Shown here: positions 45,801-52,698 of the stretch, one piece after another
Position numbering within the stretch: position 1 is the stretch's first letter
Layout: the number at the start of each line of letters is the position of its first letter
DNA from: Noviherbaspirillum_A sp047237965
Lineage (GTDB): Bacteria > Pseudomonadota > Gammaproteobacteria > Burkholderiales > Burkholderiaceae_D
DNA length: 64,000 bases
Direction: 5' to 3'
Assembly (NCBI RefSeq): GCF_047237965.1
Contig: NZ_JBDFLX010000001.1
Coordinates: 3,348,001 to 3,412,000 of the forward strand
Notes under the pieces: generated by a model
Seen by the model: only the letters and a program-made list of their open reading frames with translations
Database searches by the model: none
What the model was told of the DNA's origin: nothing
Program-made: the position numbers and the translations under genes

Positions 45801-47725
45801 AGCACCCACCCGGCGCCGGAAGAGACCACGCCTTGCTCAACCCGGGAAGCTTCGGCATTGAAGTCGCTGGCCGCAGTCTTCTCCGCCTTGCCGCTGGCGG
45901 GCGTGGGATTAATGAACAGGGAAAACACATCGGCGCCGGGCAGCACGACCTTGGTGCCTGGCGCCATGCTCATATCGGCCGAGAGATTGCTGTTGGCCTT
46001 GACCAGGTCCGGCAGCGCAATGCCGGTGTCGCGGGCAATGCTGGCCAGCGTCTGGTGTGCAGCGTCGGCGTACAGCACATCGGCGCTGTTGATGGTGGCC
46101 ACCGTGCTTGCCGGCTGGGTCGCCACGAAGGCGCCGCTGCCGTACGAGCCATAGTTGCCGACATAGCTCGTCATCGACCATGGCGCATAGTCGCGGATCA
46201 CGGTGCTGCCGTTTGCGCCGGGCGTGCTGATGCGCACCACGCTGGCGGGCAGGAGATCGACCATGTCTTCCGGGTTGAGCAGCACGGTCGTGCCGCTGGC
46301 GCCGATGCGCAGCATGCCTTCGCCGTCGGCATTGCGAAAGCTGGTAGTGCCATCCGGCCGGTTCAGGGTGACATTGCCTTCCAGGTCATAGGTGCGGCGT
46401 GAGCCATCGGCATAGTGGACGATGGTGCGGTCGCTGCCGGAATCGACCACCACCACCAGGCCTGTTTGCGGGTCGGTGTGAATGACGCGGGTGTAGCCGG
46501 CTTCCGGCTTGGGCAAGCTGGGCAGCACCGGCGACTTCGATCCCAGCGCCTTGCCGGCGAACAGGCCGGCGAGAAAGGTGCCTATGGCCACGGCAGGATG
46601 GGCGAGCGACCCGATCCGCAGCACGCCTTCGACGAACACCCCCGCGACCTTGGCCAGGGGCTCGAACATGCCCAATTCCTGTTGCAGGTACTTGGAGGCC
46701 GAGGCGGCGGTTTCACCGGGCGCCGACAGCATGATGCCGGCATAGCCGGCGGCGCTGAGCGATACCCAGTTGTTTTCCACCAGCTGCGCGCCGGCCAGCT
46801 CGGACGTGACCGCATTGATGCTCTGGTGGGTATAGAGCGGCGGCATGGCGATCGGCTTGACTCTGGTGAAGTCATAGTCGATGTTGGACAGGCCGGCGGT
46901 AAAGCCGTAATTCATCTGGTGTCGCGATGCGACCGAGCTATAGGTATCGCCCGGCGCATCGATCTGGAAATAGCGCCCGGGACTGCCGCCCCCCATGGCG
47001 GTGACGGCATCGTAGCCGCTCTTGTCGTTGTAGACGGTGAGGTTGATGATGTTGGCGGACTGGGCGAATGTCTTGACGTTGTTGGCGATGCCGAGGTAGT
47101 CGGCGGCATAGTTGGCGCCGAGGGGGACGACGTTGGTGATGGTGAATTGGTCTGCGGTGAGGCCGAGGCGGGGGATTTCCTTGGTAGTACTTGTCTCGGG
47201 TAAGCCGTAAACCAACAGGCTGGGCATGATGATGGCTGGCACCGCGGATAGGCTGTCGCCGCCGACGATGAAGTGCAGCTTGCTGATACCACCGGCTTCG
47301 ACGCCTAGTTTCGAAATCAAGTTTTGAAAGTTACCATTTTGTGCGAGCCATGCCGCCTGGTCCGCGCCCATCAGGGAAATGTCGGACCGGGTATCAGGCA
47401 TGTCGCGCCCGACACCATTGGTTCCGGCGATGCCGATGCCGACCTCTTTGGTTTGCGGGTTATAAGCGACAAACATATCCGCGCCGGTATTTTTGCTGGG
47501 TGCGCTGTCGTCCTTGAATATACCTCTGACTATAAACTCGGTCGGAATGGACAGGTTCAGCGGATTGTGTCCGGGCCGCCCGGCAGTAGTGCGGTCGTCA
47601 ATGTATACCAGGGGCTGGTTATTGACGATGCCGCCACCATTATTCAAGGCGTAGGCGGTTTGCGTCATTCCAACGCCGATTGACGCGCGGCGTGCTTCGG
47701 CTGCTGTAAGGGCTGCATTGTTCAT
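36815..47725 (-). CDS. Giant RTX protein with subtilase and P domains (type I secretion substrate)
   Basis: About 3,636 residues from ATG 47725 (MNNAALTAAEARR), preceded by AAAGGA; a further ATG 18 bases upstream overlaps the ribosome site. Domains by approximate residue: 1-400 hydrolase-like region (IVGGDSLSA); LysM-like 545-600; VLDLNGDGV EF-hand-like segment 720-800; RTX nonapeptides (GGAGNDxLxG) 960-1150, 1870-1930, 2025-2090, 2240-2470; S8 peptidase 1320-1625 with His1399, Asn1494 and Ser1577 (GTSFATP) but Glu1351 where Asp is expected; P domain 1675-1800; Ig-like domains 2545-2840, about 3047-3145 and 3340-3440; three RTX plus QLWF-type modules (about 295-residue period) to the end. No N-terminal signal peptide; a C-terminal T1SS signal is expected. 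Probably secreted through the HlyB/HlyD/TolC set at 53113-58137. Adhesin, protease or processing roles are possible. Confidence 0.9.
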   Translation of the reverse strand: MNNAALTAAEARRASIGVGMTQTAYALNNGGGIVNNQPLVYIDDRTTAGRPGHNPLNLSIPTEFIVRGIFKDDSAPSKNTGADMFVAYNPQTKEVGIGIAGTNGVGRDMPDTRSDISLMGADQAAWLAQNGNFQNLISKLGVEAGGISKLHFIVGGDSLSAVPAIIMPSLLVYGLPETSTTKEIPRLGLTADQFTITNVVPLGANYAADYLGIANNVKTFAQSANIINLTVYNDKSGYDAVTAMGGGSPGRYFQIDAPGDTYSSVASRHQMNYGFTAGLSNIDYDFTRVKPIAMPPLYTHQSINAVTSELAGAQLVENNWVSLSAAGYAGIMLSAPGETAASASKYLQQELGMFEPLAKVAGVFVEGVLRIGSLAHPAVAIGTFLAGLFAGKALGSKSPVLPSLPKPEAGYTRVIHTDPQTGLVVVVDSGSDRTIVHYADGSRRTYDLEGNVTLNRPDGTTSFRNADGEGMLRIGASGTTVLLNPEDMVDLLPASVVRISTPGANGSTVIRDYAPWSMTSYVGNYGSYGSGAFVATQPASTVATINSADVLYADAAHQTLASIARDTGIALPDLVKANSNLSADMSMAPGTKVVLPGADVFSLFINPTPASGKAEKTAASDFNAEASRVEQGVVSSGAGWVLGTDASRLNENQSQFGHVDNTAAAAYTQILSNDFRPGNGNLATPVMSTNLSMLGTGFFNSLPDILGSWLNIGNAQAQFTWPTDPLVLDLNGDGVRLTSFTTSGVLFDIDNDGGSREQTGWVSAADGLVVQDLDGDGRIRNSSELLSEYFGGRPGSAGNPGEKRYANGFAALASLDSNGDRQFDSRDAAWNSVKIWVDANQDGKSWIDTDGDGELDAGERSELKSMSELGISRIDLASQAQSGEIRDGNEVLARGSFVQSGVTREALAANFLANPLGSISRADGTGRVVQSDDALKAYVAGSAQGERIDLAAKGVNNAVGGAGNDTLIGDAGNNWLAGGQGSDRLDGGAGNDVLLIDSDDLQANIQGGAGMDIAQVIGDKGVSLDMTKAGVEIAQGGRGKDVFIGGGRGSVFMRGGDGGDILVGGSANDAMDGENDNDYLDGGAGNDVLRGGRGADTLLGGAGNDLLDGGLDDDVLSGGAGNDILRGGNGDDRIDGGDGVDVLELSGSFADYRISKGDDGIWISDTVAGRDGTDFVRGVEKANFSDVGLVDIPGSGGNGLTSPLPVRDVLDRDAAGIAFDRTQPHLIAGKQLLANDISFQGAALKITALHDVTGGTASLTANSDVLFTPASGYGGIMGFKYTVGNASGGETTDVVDRATGKTATMRAAVYLRTPDMPRDPLTVDQWYLSAANILPVWKDYTGKGVRIAQFEPGGSFAMTKEIFDYRHSDLKANVDPFWLANATPGRLAGEGSQDRFSNHATLVAGVMAAANNGEGGVGVAYDATVAGYWIDGGDFSALDQMQRYDVVNHSWGGTTNFGLRFVPVGLGIMAQSYLDAIWDGRGGLGTIIVSAGGNDRAEGGNTNYSNISNSRSSIVVGAINATSDLGALQFGGQPFSSPGASILVSAPGSNVTSTSQLIRNASGSSFGADAQTAQGTSFATPIVSGIVALMLEANPNLGYRDVQQILALSATRVEDSGTAWATNGARNWNGGGMHVSHDYGYGEVDARAAVRLAESWITQQTAYNEVRLAAPPASGQIGLAIPDGNGSAAEAKLTVDSAPLVIEHVEVLLDITHANPGDLVVTLRSPSGTESVLVNRPGKAPGQASDRGDALFRDSSRLSFVLDSALLRGESPQGTWTLRVTDAVSGATGTLNSWSMNVYGSASSAPVQYVYTNEYAQLSKQAGRNVLTVAPGAGATINAAAISSGSTIDLSVGKARLAGADLTMTNPQAVANAIGGEFDDTLIGNGLANLLAGGQGNDTLRGGGGNDTLDGGLGNDTLAGGAGADLFVIRKKSGAVDIILDAGQEDMAQGRDMIALIGFGKLDFARLTRSQVGADVRVDLGDGQILWLRNQQVSTIDAARFRFFDDASSMAAWQSSLPLIAPVQTRFDGTTGNDALKGGAGDEFLYGLDGDDILYGGDGNDLLSGGAGQDFLDGGEGDDILLLDGDQGRIDMSGKMDIGVRIGGGGMDRFVLMPDNSGLPQAGFIDTYMVGYNLIKDFDPSKDRIDLSMIKGLTGFSQLKIGKTLNRFITRVSATIDGKTVSVDLLGIEPASLNASHFLFAGNPNATVLPAETPAPTLVFPVGAPVAPVMHFQLPPPAAPQISGGAGADMLTGDAGGNLIDGGAGADTMEGRSGDDTYLVDNAGDRIIEVAGGGFDLVKSTVSYQLPGEVEALILAGNDAINGNGNGLDNRITGNSAANTLDGGAGADTMLGGLGNDLYIVDDSADRVIESADSGEDTVRSSVSYTLGANLENLELTGKAAIQGTGNAQNNRLTGNDGDNFLNGGDGDDVLQGRGGRDILNGGAGNDTYRFGAGDGQDVIVETAGSAGGVDTIALMPGITANDVLVDRTSAGLRLRLVNGEQIEAPWSAATGNAIERIAFADGTVWQAADIEQRVGRIPSSFDALQNQLVTEDKWVRFGLPALAFTQLDGTALPLIATLANGGALPAWLKFDPLTRTFEGTPGNADVGALTVKVATAGPGTSIRRSEFLITVANVNDAPLLNKPLAAQQANEDAMFQYALPANTFIDIDAGDALAYTATLKGGGKLPDWLSFNTATSTFSAKPGADALGEIDIAVTATDKAGASATASFKLNVQHVNHAPRAVAKVADQKLQKGKAFQLVLPQDTFTDPDAKDVLRYAASLNDGGPLPSWLIFDPVLRKLSGTPPGTGTLNLRITATDNAGATANMAFGLYIEAPLFTGPPVSTLPGIDGTAGADTLTGTRGVDIIRGADGDDVLYGDDGDDLLYGQDGADKLFGGAGNDKLDGGAGDDSLNGASGNDTYFLYRGMGQDIIDDFDTTPGNIDMLQIGAGIGIDQLWFKRNGLWDLDIGIIGTEDRMTIRSWEYWRKGPGWEGVQRIEQFRTADGLVLLDTQIDRMTNAMAAYTPPSNGQTGNPYPELRQAILAIASENHAPVLATPVPQQSALQGKPFQFSFANDAFTDVDSKDTLSYVASTAGGAPLPSWLSFDPATRTFSGTPPSVGVVSIRITAADNKGKAASGTFDITVAVPPVLAKGTENADIIHGKGNDDTLYGNGGDDMLYGEAGADQLYGGYGNDLLDGGAGNDLLDGGIGNDTYLVYRGMGMDRISDFDYTAGNTDTLQLGAGIGIDQLWFRKVNTWDLEISIIGSNDTITIEKWDFGRGSTSENTQRIERIRTADGKVLLDSQLDRLAQSMASYGPPPTGQTTLSGKYEALRSTVQAIANENHAPLLIAPVSNQTAFQGKPFELIVSEKTFQDVDSADVLSYSASMANGKPLPAWLTFVPGTRTLRGTPPNLEPLDLRIMANDSKGGTTVSAFRLNVEIAPVVLNGTEKGEVLRGQGGNDTLNGRGGNDSLYGEAGADVLYGEAGNDLLDGGAGNDKLDGGTGNDTYMMYRGMGADRINDFDSTTGNSDTLQMGAGISINQLWFRKTNRWDLEIGIIGSNDTMTIEKWDFWSKGSPLENAQHVERFRTYDGKLLADSQVDQLVQAMAAFSPPLPGQTTLPPAYQAALAPVLAASWK

Positions 47726-48876
47726 TGTGTTTGTCCTTTGCATAATTCAATCAACTTAGGAGGATTAGCGCGAATCAGGCTGCGACACCCGTCTGGCGAG
47801 ACCTGATCCAGGCCCCATGGCTGCTTTAGAACACGCTTCAACTTTCCAGCTTTTTCATCGACCCAGTACAAGCCGTTGAGTCCGATGCTGTACTGCACAT
47901 AGACGAACATGCCTGGCTTGGCCCAGTAACTAGTGCCATAGCCCCCTAGTTGCCTGCCAGGCCTCCGCAATTCCTGGATCAGGGAGGGCAAGGGTAGGGT
48001 CTGAATTTGTTCGCTCGAAAACAACCAGGCATTGCGTTTCACGTTGTCGCATCCAGGACTTCCACTCGACCAGGAACTTCGGGTGTAGTAATGATTCATC
48101 CATGGCAAGTAGGCTGGCTCGGGAAAGAGGTTGCAGCTCTGGTCGATTTCTAGGGTCCACTTGGTTTTGCCTTCAGGACTTACTAGTCGTATGTCGCCAC
48201 CCAACGCTTCATCGAGAAGCCCATCGCCTGCCCGCAACGAACCTAGCATGTGTCCCTTGCCGAAGTTGTGATCTGCGTTGTCGTAGAAGCGGCAAGAAAA
48301 GGGATCCAGCATGCCGAGTTCATGCGGGCGCTTGAAGCGGTTCAGCGTTTGGCCCAGCGTACCGCTCAGGAAATAGCGCGTATCCTCTTTCGTATCGCCG
48401 GGCTGGACAGTGTCAAAGTAAGGCAGCGCATAGTCCTGCACCAGGATTTGTCCTTCCAGTCCCAGGCACCAGAGGTCACCGCGATGCGGCGTCTCTTCGT
48501 AGGTGCCGGCATCGACGTCATAGATGATGATCTTCGAGCGCTCGTCGCTGCGCGCTTCCCAGCCGGGCAGCTTGCGCACGGTGTAGATCAGGCGGTGGTT
48601 GTCGACCCAGAAGATTTCCCTGAGCCTGGGTTGTGGCATGCCATGAAGCGTCCTGACGGGGAAGGTGCCTTCCGCTTCCTCGAACAGTGTCTGCAGCTCG
48701 GGCGGGATAGGACGCTCGCTTGCCTGTGATGTTGGCCAGGCATGACAGGTGACAGCGACGCATAGTGCTAGGCAGAGCAGGGTGGCGTGCATGCCGATAG
48801 CCGCAAAGCTGCGCCAGGCGCGCTGCCCTATTGCTTCCATGGCCGTCATGCCTCTTGCGAGAGGATTAGTACACAT
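47722..48876 (-). CDS. Secreted six-cysteine protein, paralogue A
   Basis: 384 residues. A hydrophobic segment MHATLLCLALCVAVTC near residues 27-42 acts as signal peptide, probably cleaved after CHA. The mature part has six cysteines in the same context in all four paralogues (WCLGLE, SCRFY, SCNLF, GCDN, GCRS, LCKG), and repeated WVDNHRLIYTV / SKIIIYDVDAGTYEE beta-rich stretches that recall beta-propeller blades. I recognise no named family. The stop TGA overlaps the ATG of the RTX gene (ATGA), so the two are translationally coupled. The start at 48876 has no ribosome site of its own, but lies inside the 25-codon leader ORF at 48866-48943. Confidence 0.8.
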   Translation of the reverse strand: MCTNPLARGMTAMEAIGQRAWRSFAAIGMHATLLCLALCVAVTCHAWPTSQASERPIPPELQTLFEEAEGTFPVRTLHGMPQPRLREIFWVDNHRLIYTVRKLPGWEARSDERSKIIIYDVDAGTYEETPHRGDLWCLGLEGQILVQDYALPYFDTVQPGDTKEDTRYFLSGTLGQTLNRFKRPHELGMLDPFSCRFYDNADHNFGKGHMLGSLRAGDGLLDEALGGDIRLVSPEGKTKWTLEIDQSCNLFPEPAYLPWMNHYYTRSSWSSGSPGCDNVKRNAWLFSSEQIQTLPLPSLIQELRRPGRQLGGYGTSYWAKPGMFVYVQYSIGLNGLYWVDEKAGKLKRVLKQPWGLDQVSPDGCRSLIRANPPKLIELCKGQTQ

Positions 48877-48943
48877 GACAGTTGTGACTTGCGCTTATCG
48901 CCACACGGCGTGCTTCAGTTTGCGTCAGGGCTGCATTGTTCAT
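48866..48943 (-). CDS. 25-codon leader ORF 1 (copy of the RTX start)
   Basis: Reads MNNAALTQTEARR … HNCHVY and stops. The first residues equal the start of the RTX protein (MNNAALTAAEARR), with the same AAAGGA ribosome site 7 bases before the ATG. Its ATG overlaps the stop of paralogue B (ATGA) and its last codons overlap the ATG of paralogue A, 48874-48876, out of frame. Same length in the other two copies. It is either a relic of duplicated RTX 5' ends or a working coupling peptide. Confidence 0.65.
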   Translation of the reverse strand: MNNAALTQTEARRVAISASHNCHVY

Positions 48944-50094
48944 TGTGTTTGTCCTTTGCATAGTTCAATTAAGACAGCAGGAGTTGTCATCACAAGGTTT
49001 CTGCACCCATCGGGTGAAAGTCTTTGGAGGTGCCACTGTTTCTTGAAGACCCGTTTCAATTTCCCAGCTTTTTCATCGACCCAGTACAGACCGTCAAGGC
49101 CAATGCTGGATTGCACAAAGACGAACATGCCCGGCCTGGCCCAATAGGTAACGCCATCGCCTCCCAGCCGACTGTCGGGTTTGCGCAGTTCTTGTATCAG
49201 CGCTGGAAGATGTAGAGTTTGAATCTGCTCGGTGGAAAACAACCAAGAGCTTTCACTTTCGTTCTCGCAGCCCTGCCTGGAGCTGGACCATGCCGCGTAG
49301 GAGAAATATCGGTTTAACCAAGGCAGGTAGACTGGCAGAGCAAATGAATTGCAACTGCGGTCTGCATAGACGGACCATGGCACTTTCCCATCCGGAGTAA
49401 TCAATCGGGTGTGCCCCTGCAAGGTTTGATCGAGTACCCCGTCGCCCGGCCGCAAAGCTCCCAACATGTGTCCCTTGCCGAAGTTGTGGTCCGAGTTGGA
49501 ATAGAAGCGGCAGGAAAACGGGTCCAGCATGCCAAGTTCATGTGGGCGCTTGAAGCGGGTCAGCGGCTGGCCCAGCGTGCCGCTGAGAAAGTAGCGCGTG
49601 TCCTCCTTTGTATCGCTGGGCTGGACAGTGAAAGAGTAAGGCAGGGCATAGTCCTGCACCAGGACCTGCTTTTCTAGACCCACGCACCATAGATCGCCAC
49701 GATAGGGCGTTTCTTCATACGTTCCCGCATCGACGTCATAGATGATGATCTTCGAACGCTCATCGCTGCGTGCTTCCCAGCCGGGCAACTTGCGCGTGGT
49801 GTAGATCACATGCTGATTGTCGAGCCAGTAGACACCAATATTCTGCGCTTCAGGCATGCCATGCAGAGTCTTGATCGGGAAGGTGCCCTCGGCTTCCTCG
49901 AACAGCGCCTGCAGCTCGGGAGGTATAGGGCGCTCGCTCGCCTGTCGTGTTGGCCAGGCATGGCAAGTGACCGCGACGCATAGCGCCAGGCATAGAAGGG
50001 TAGCGTGCATGCCGATAGCCGCAATGTTGCACCAGACGCGCTGCCCTATTGCTTCCATGGCCGATATGCCTCTTGCCGGAGGATTAGTACACAT
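48940..50094 (-). CDS. Secreted six-cysteine protein, paralogue B
   Basis: 384 residues, same layout as paralogue A: signal peptide, six conserved cysteines (WCVGLE, SCRFY, SCNSF, GCEN, GCRN, LCKG). More divergent in the middle (HTRLITPDGKVPWSVYADRS), which points to sequence diversification on a constant scaffold. Stop overlaps the start of leader ORF 1; start lies inside leader ORF 2. Confidence 0.8.
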   Translation of the reverse strand: MCTNPPARGISAMEAIGQRVWCNIAAIGMHATLLCLALCVAVTCHAWPTRQASERPIPPELQALFEEAEGTFPIKTLHGMPEAQNIGVYWLDNQHVIYTTRKLPGWEARSDERSKIIIYDVDAGTYEETPYRGDLWCVGLEKQVLVQDYALPYSFTVQPSDTKEDTRYFLSGTLGQPLTRFKRPHELGMLDPFSCRFYSNSDHNFGKGHMLGALRPGDGVLDQTLQGHTRLITPDGKVPWSVYADRSCNSFALPVYLPWLNRYFSYAAWSSSRQGCENESESSWLFSTEQIQTLHLPALIQELRKPDSRLGGDGVTYWARPGMFVFVQSSIGLDGLYWVDEKAGKLKRVFKKQWHLQRLSPDGCRNLVMTTPAVLIELCKGQTQ

Positions 50095-50161
50095 GACGGT
50101 TGTAACTTGCGCTTATCGCCACGCGGCGTGCTTCGGATTCGTTAAGGGCTGCATTGTTCAT
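50084..50161 (-). CDS. 25-codon leader ORF 2
   Basis: MNNAALNESEARR … YNRHVY, 25 codons, with AAAGGA before the ATG. The start overlaps the stop of paralogue C; the end overlaps the start of paralogue B. Differs from leader ORF 1 at several residues but has kept frame and length exactly. Confidence 0.65.
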   Translation of the reverse strand: MNNAALNESEARRVAISASYNRHVY

Positions 50162-51312
50162 TGTGTTTGTCCTTTGCATAGTTCAATTAAGACAGCAGGG
50201 GTTGTCATTACAAGGTTTCGGCACCCATCGGGTGACACTCTTTGGAGACGCCAAGGGTTTTTGAAGACGCGTTTTAATTTCCCAGCTTTTTCATCAATCC
50301 AATACAGGCCATTAAGTCCGGTGCTGTATTGCACATAGACGAACATGCCTGGCCTAGCCCAGTATGTGGTGCCATTACCGCCGAGTTGGCGATCGGGTTT
50401 TAGTAATTCCCGGATAAGGCCAGGCATGGACAGGGTTTGAATTTGTTCGGTCGAAAATAACCAAGCGTTCTGTTCTACGTGGTCACAGCCTTGCATTCCG
50501 GTAGACCAGGAAGTTTGGGTGTAATAGCGGTTCATCCACGGCAGGTAGACCGGCTCGGGGAAAAGGTTGCAACTCCAGTCGATTTTTATGGCCCACTTGG
50601 TTTTCCCTTCAGGGCTGACCAGCTGTATGTCTCCGCCCAGTGTGCTATCGAGCACGCCATCACCGGGCCGCAACGCGCCTAGCATGTCTCCCATGCCGAA
50701 GTTGTGATCGGCGTTGTCGTAGAAACGGCATGAGAAAGGAACGAGCATGCCGAGCTCATGCGGGCGCTTGAAGCGTGTCAGGGGCTGGCCCAGCGTGCCG
50801 CTGAGGAAGTAGCGCGTATCTTCTTTCGTATCGCCGGGCTGGATAGTGAAAGAGTAAGGCAGGGCATAGTCCTGCACCAGGACCTGCCTCTCGGTGCCCA
50901 GGCATTTGAGATCACCCCGATAGGACGTTTCTTCATACGTTCCCGCATCGACGTCATAGATGATGATCTTCGAACGCTCATCGCTGCGTGCTTCCCAGCC
51001 GGGCAGTTTGCGTACGGTGTAGATGGCGCGGTGGTTGTCGAGCCAGTAGACACCAATATTCTGCGCTTCAGGCATGCCATGCAGAGTCTTGATCGGGAAG
51101 GTGCCCTCGGCTTCCTCGAACAGCGCCTGCAGCTCGGGAGGGATAGGGCGCTCGCTCGCCTGTCGTGTTGGCCAGGCATGACAAGTGACCGCGACGCATA
51201 GCGCTAGGCATAGAAGGGTAGCGTGCATGCCGATAGCCGCAATGTTGCACCAGACGCGCTGCCCTATTGCTTCCATGGCCGCCATGCCTCTTGCGAGAGA
51301 ATTAGCGCACAT
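50158..51312 (-). CDS. Secreted six-cysteine protein, paralogue C
   Basis: 384 residues, close to B at the N-terminus (nearly identical signal region) and with the same six cysteines (KCLGTE, SCRFY, SCNLF, GCDH, GCRN, LCKG). Middle part resembles A more than B, so the copies look mosaic, as expected from gene conversion. Stop overlaps leader ORF 2; start lies inside leader ORF 3. Confidence 0.8.
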   Translation of the reverse strand: MCANSLARGMAAMEAIGQRVWCNIAAIGMHATLLCLALCVAVTCHAWPTRQASERPIPPELQALFEEAEGTFPIKTLHGMPEAQNIGVYWLDNHRAIYTVRKLPGWEARSDERSKIIIYDVDAGTYEETSYRGDLKCLGTERQVLVQDYALPYSFTIQPGDTKEDTRYFLSGTLGQPLTRFKRPHELGMLVPFSCRFYDNADHNFGMGDMLGALRPGDGVLDSTLGGDIQLVSPEGKTKWAIKIDWSCNLFPEPVYLPWMNRYYTQTSWSTGMQGCDHVEQNAWLFSTEQIQTLSMPGLIRELLKPDRQLGGNGTTYWARPGMFVYVQYSTGLNGLYWIDEKAGKLKRVFKNPWRLQRVSPDGCRNLVMTTPAVLIELCKGQTQ

Positions 51313-51379
51313 GACGGTATTGACTTGCGCTTATTGCCACGCGAGGTGCTTCGGCTTCTGTAAGGATCGCATTGTCCAT
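51302..51379 (-). CDS. 25-codon leader ORF 3 (diverged)
   Basis: MDNAILTEAEAPR … QYRHVR, 25 codons; ribosome site AAGGAA. Unlike the other two, its ATG does not overlap a stop, because the codon change at the end of paralogue D removed it; the preceding gene now reads on through it in another frame to 51331. Its end again overlaps the next start (51312). Confidence 0.6.
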   Translation of the reverse strand: MDNAILTEAEAPRVAISASQYRHVR

Positions 51380-52698
51380 TGCATTTGTTCCTTGCATAGT
51401 TCAATCAACCTGGGAGGATTGGTATTAATCAGGCTGCGACACCCGTCTGGCGAGATCTGGTCCAGGTCCCACGGCTGCTTTAAAACACGCTTCAACTTTC
51501 CGGCCTTTTCATCGACCCAGTACAGGCCGTTGAGTCCATTGCTGTACCGCACGGAAAAGAACATGCCTGGCTTGGCCCAATAAATGGTGCTTTGGCTCCC
51601 GAGCCCACGCACAGGCTTTTGCAGTTCATCCAATAGGCGAGGCATGGTCAGGGTCTGGATCTGAATCTGAATCTCTTCAGCCGAGAACAGCCAGGTGTTT
51701 CGGTTCGCGTGGTTGCATCCCGGCTTTCCACCCAGCCAGGTGCTTCGGATGTAGTAGCGGTTTATCCATGGCATGTAGACCGGCCCGGGAAGAAGGTTGC
51801 AGCTCTGGTCGATTTTTAGAACCCACTTGGTATTTCCCTCCGGGCTGACCAGCCGTATGTCGCCACCTGGCGCTTCATCGAGAACGCCGTCACCCGGCCG
51901 CAAGGGACGCAGCATGTGTCCCTTGCCGAAGTTGTGATCCGCGTTGTTGTAGAAGCGGCAGGAAAAGGGATCCACCTGGCGGATTTCAGGTGTGCGTTCG
52001 ATGTGGGTCAGGGGCTGGCCCAGCGTGCCGCTGAGGAAATGGCGCGTGTCCTCTGCTGTATCCCCGGGCTGGATAGTGAAAAAGTAAGGCAGCGCGTAGT
52101 CCTGCACCAGGATCTGGCCTTCCAGGCCCAGACACCACAGGTCGCCGCGATAGGGCGTCTCTTCGTAGGTTTGGGCATCGATGTCGTAGATGATGATCTT
52201 CGAACGCTCGTCGCTGCGCGCCTCCCAGTCGGGCAGCTTGCGTACGGTGTAGATCACACGATGGTTGTCGACCCAGGAGATTCCCCTCATCCGGGGTTGC
52301 GGCATGCCATGCAGTGTCATGATAGGGAAGGTGTCTACCGCTTCCTCGAATAGCTCCTGCAGCTCGGGCAGGATGGGCCGTTCGCTTGCCTGTGATGTTG
52401 GCCAGGCATGGCAGGTGACAGCGGCGCATAGCGCCAGGCAGAGCAGGGTGGCGTGCATGCCGATAGTCGCAAGCTTGCGTCGAATGCGTTGCCACAAGGC
52501 CTCTACGTTCGCCGTGCGCCTGGTGCAATGTTCAGCGGCCATGGCGGCTTGGGCGCATGTCTGAGGTGGCTCGGTGCTCGCACGTGAAGCAAAGGGCCGG
52601 TCCAATGCTGCGGGTGTGGTCATGCATGCGTCTTCATGTGGCCGAGGGCGCAAGAACACGACAATCCATCCGGGAATTCCAACAGCCATTCTTGCCAT
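51331..52698 (-). CDS. Secreted six-cysteine protein, paralogue D (extended)
   Basis: 455 residues from ATG 52698, chosen because GAGGAG lies 7 bases upstream. The N-terminus has about 60 residues not found in A to C (including a hydrophobic AVGIPGWIVVF stretch) before the shared signal-like segment MHATLLCLALCAAVTC. A start nearer that segment, about codon 50 (MAAEHCTRR), is possible. All six cysteines are kept. The usual stop after LCKGQTQ is lost (CAATGG for CAATGA) so 14 extra residues follow. Probably the first gene after the promoter region at 52888-52915. Confidence 0.75.
   Translation of the reverse strand: MARMAVGIPGWIVVFLRPRPHEDACMTTPAALDRPFASRASTEPPQTCAQAAMAAEHCTRRTANVEALWQRIRRKLATIGMHATLLCLALCAAVTCHAWPTSQASERPILPELQELFEEAVDTFPIMTLHGMPQPRMRGISWVDNHRVIYTVRKLPDWEARSDERSKIIIYDIDAQTYEETPYRGDLWCLGLEGQILVQDYALPYFFTIQPGDTAEDTRHFLSGTLGQPLTHIERTPEIRQVDPFSCRFYNNADHNFGKGHMLRPLRPGDGVLDEAPGGDIRLVSPEGNTKWVLKIDQSCNLLPGPVYMPWINRYYIRSTWLGGKPGCNHANRNTWLFSAEEIQIQIQTLTMPRLLDELQKPVRGLGSQSTIYWAKPGMFFSVRYSNGLNGLYWVDEKAGKLKRVLKQPWDLDQISPDGCRSLINTNPPRLIELCKEQMQWTMRSLQKPKHLAWQ

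Noticed and set aside
51916..52353. Plus-strand frames across the paralogue array
   Set aside because: They recur in each paralogue only because the DNA is repeated; no ribosome site and no recognisable protein.
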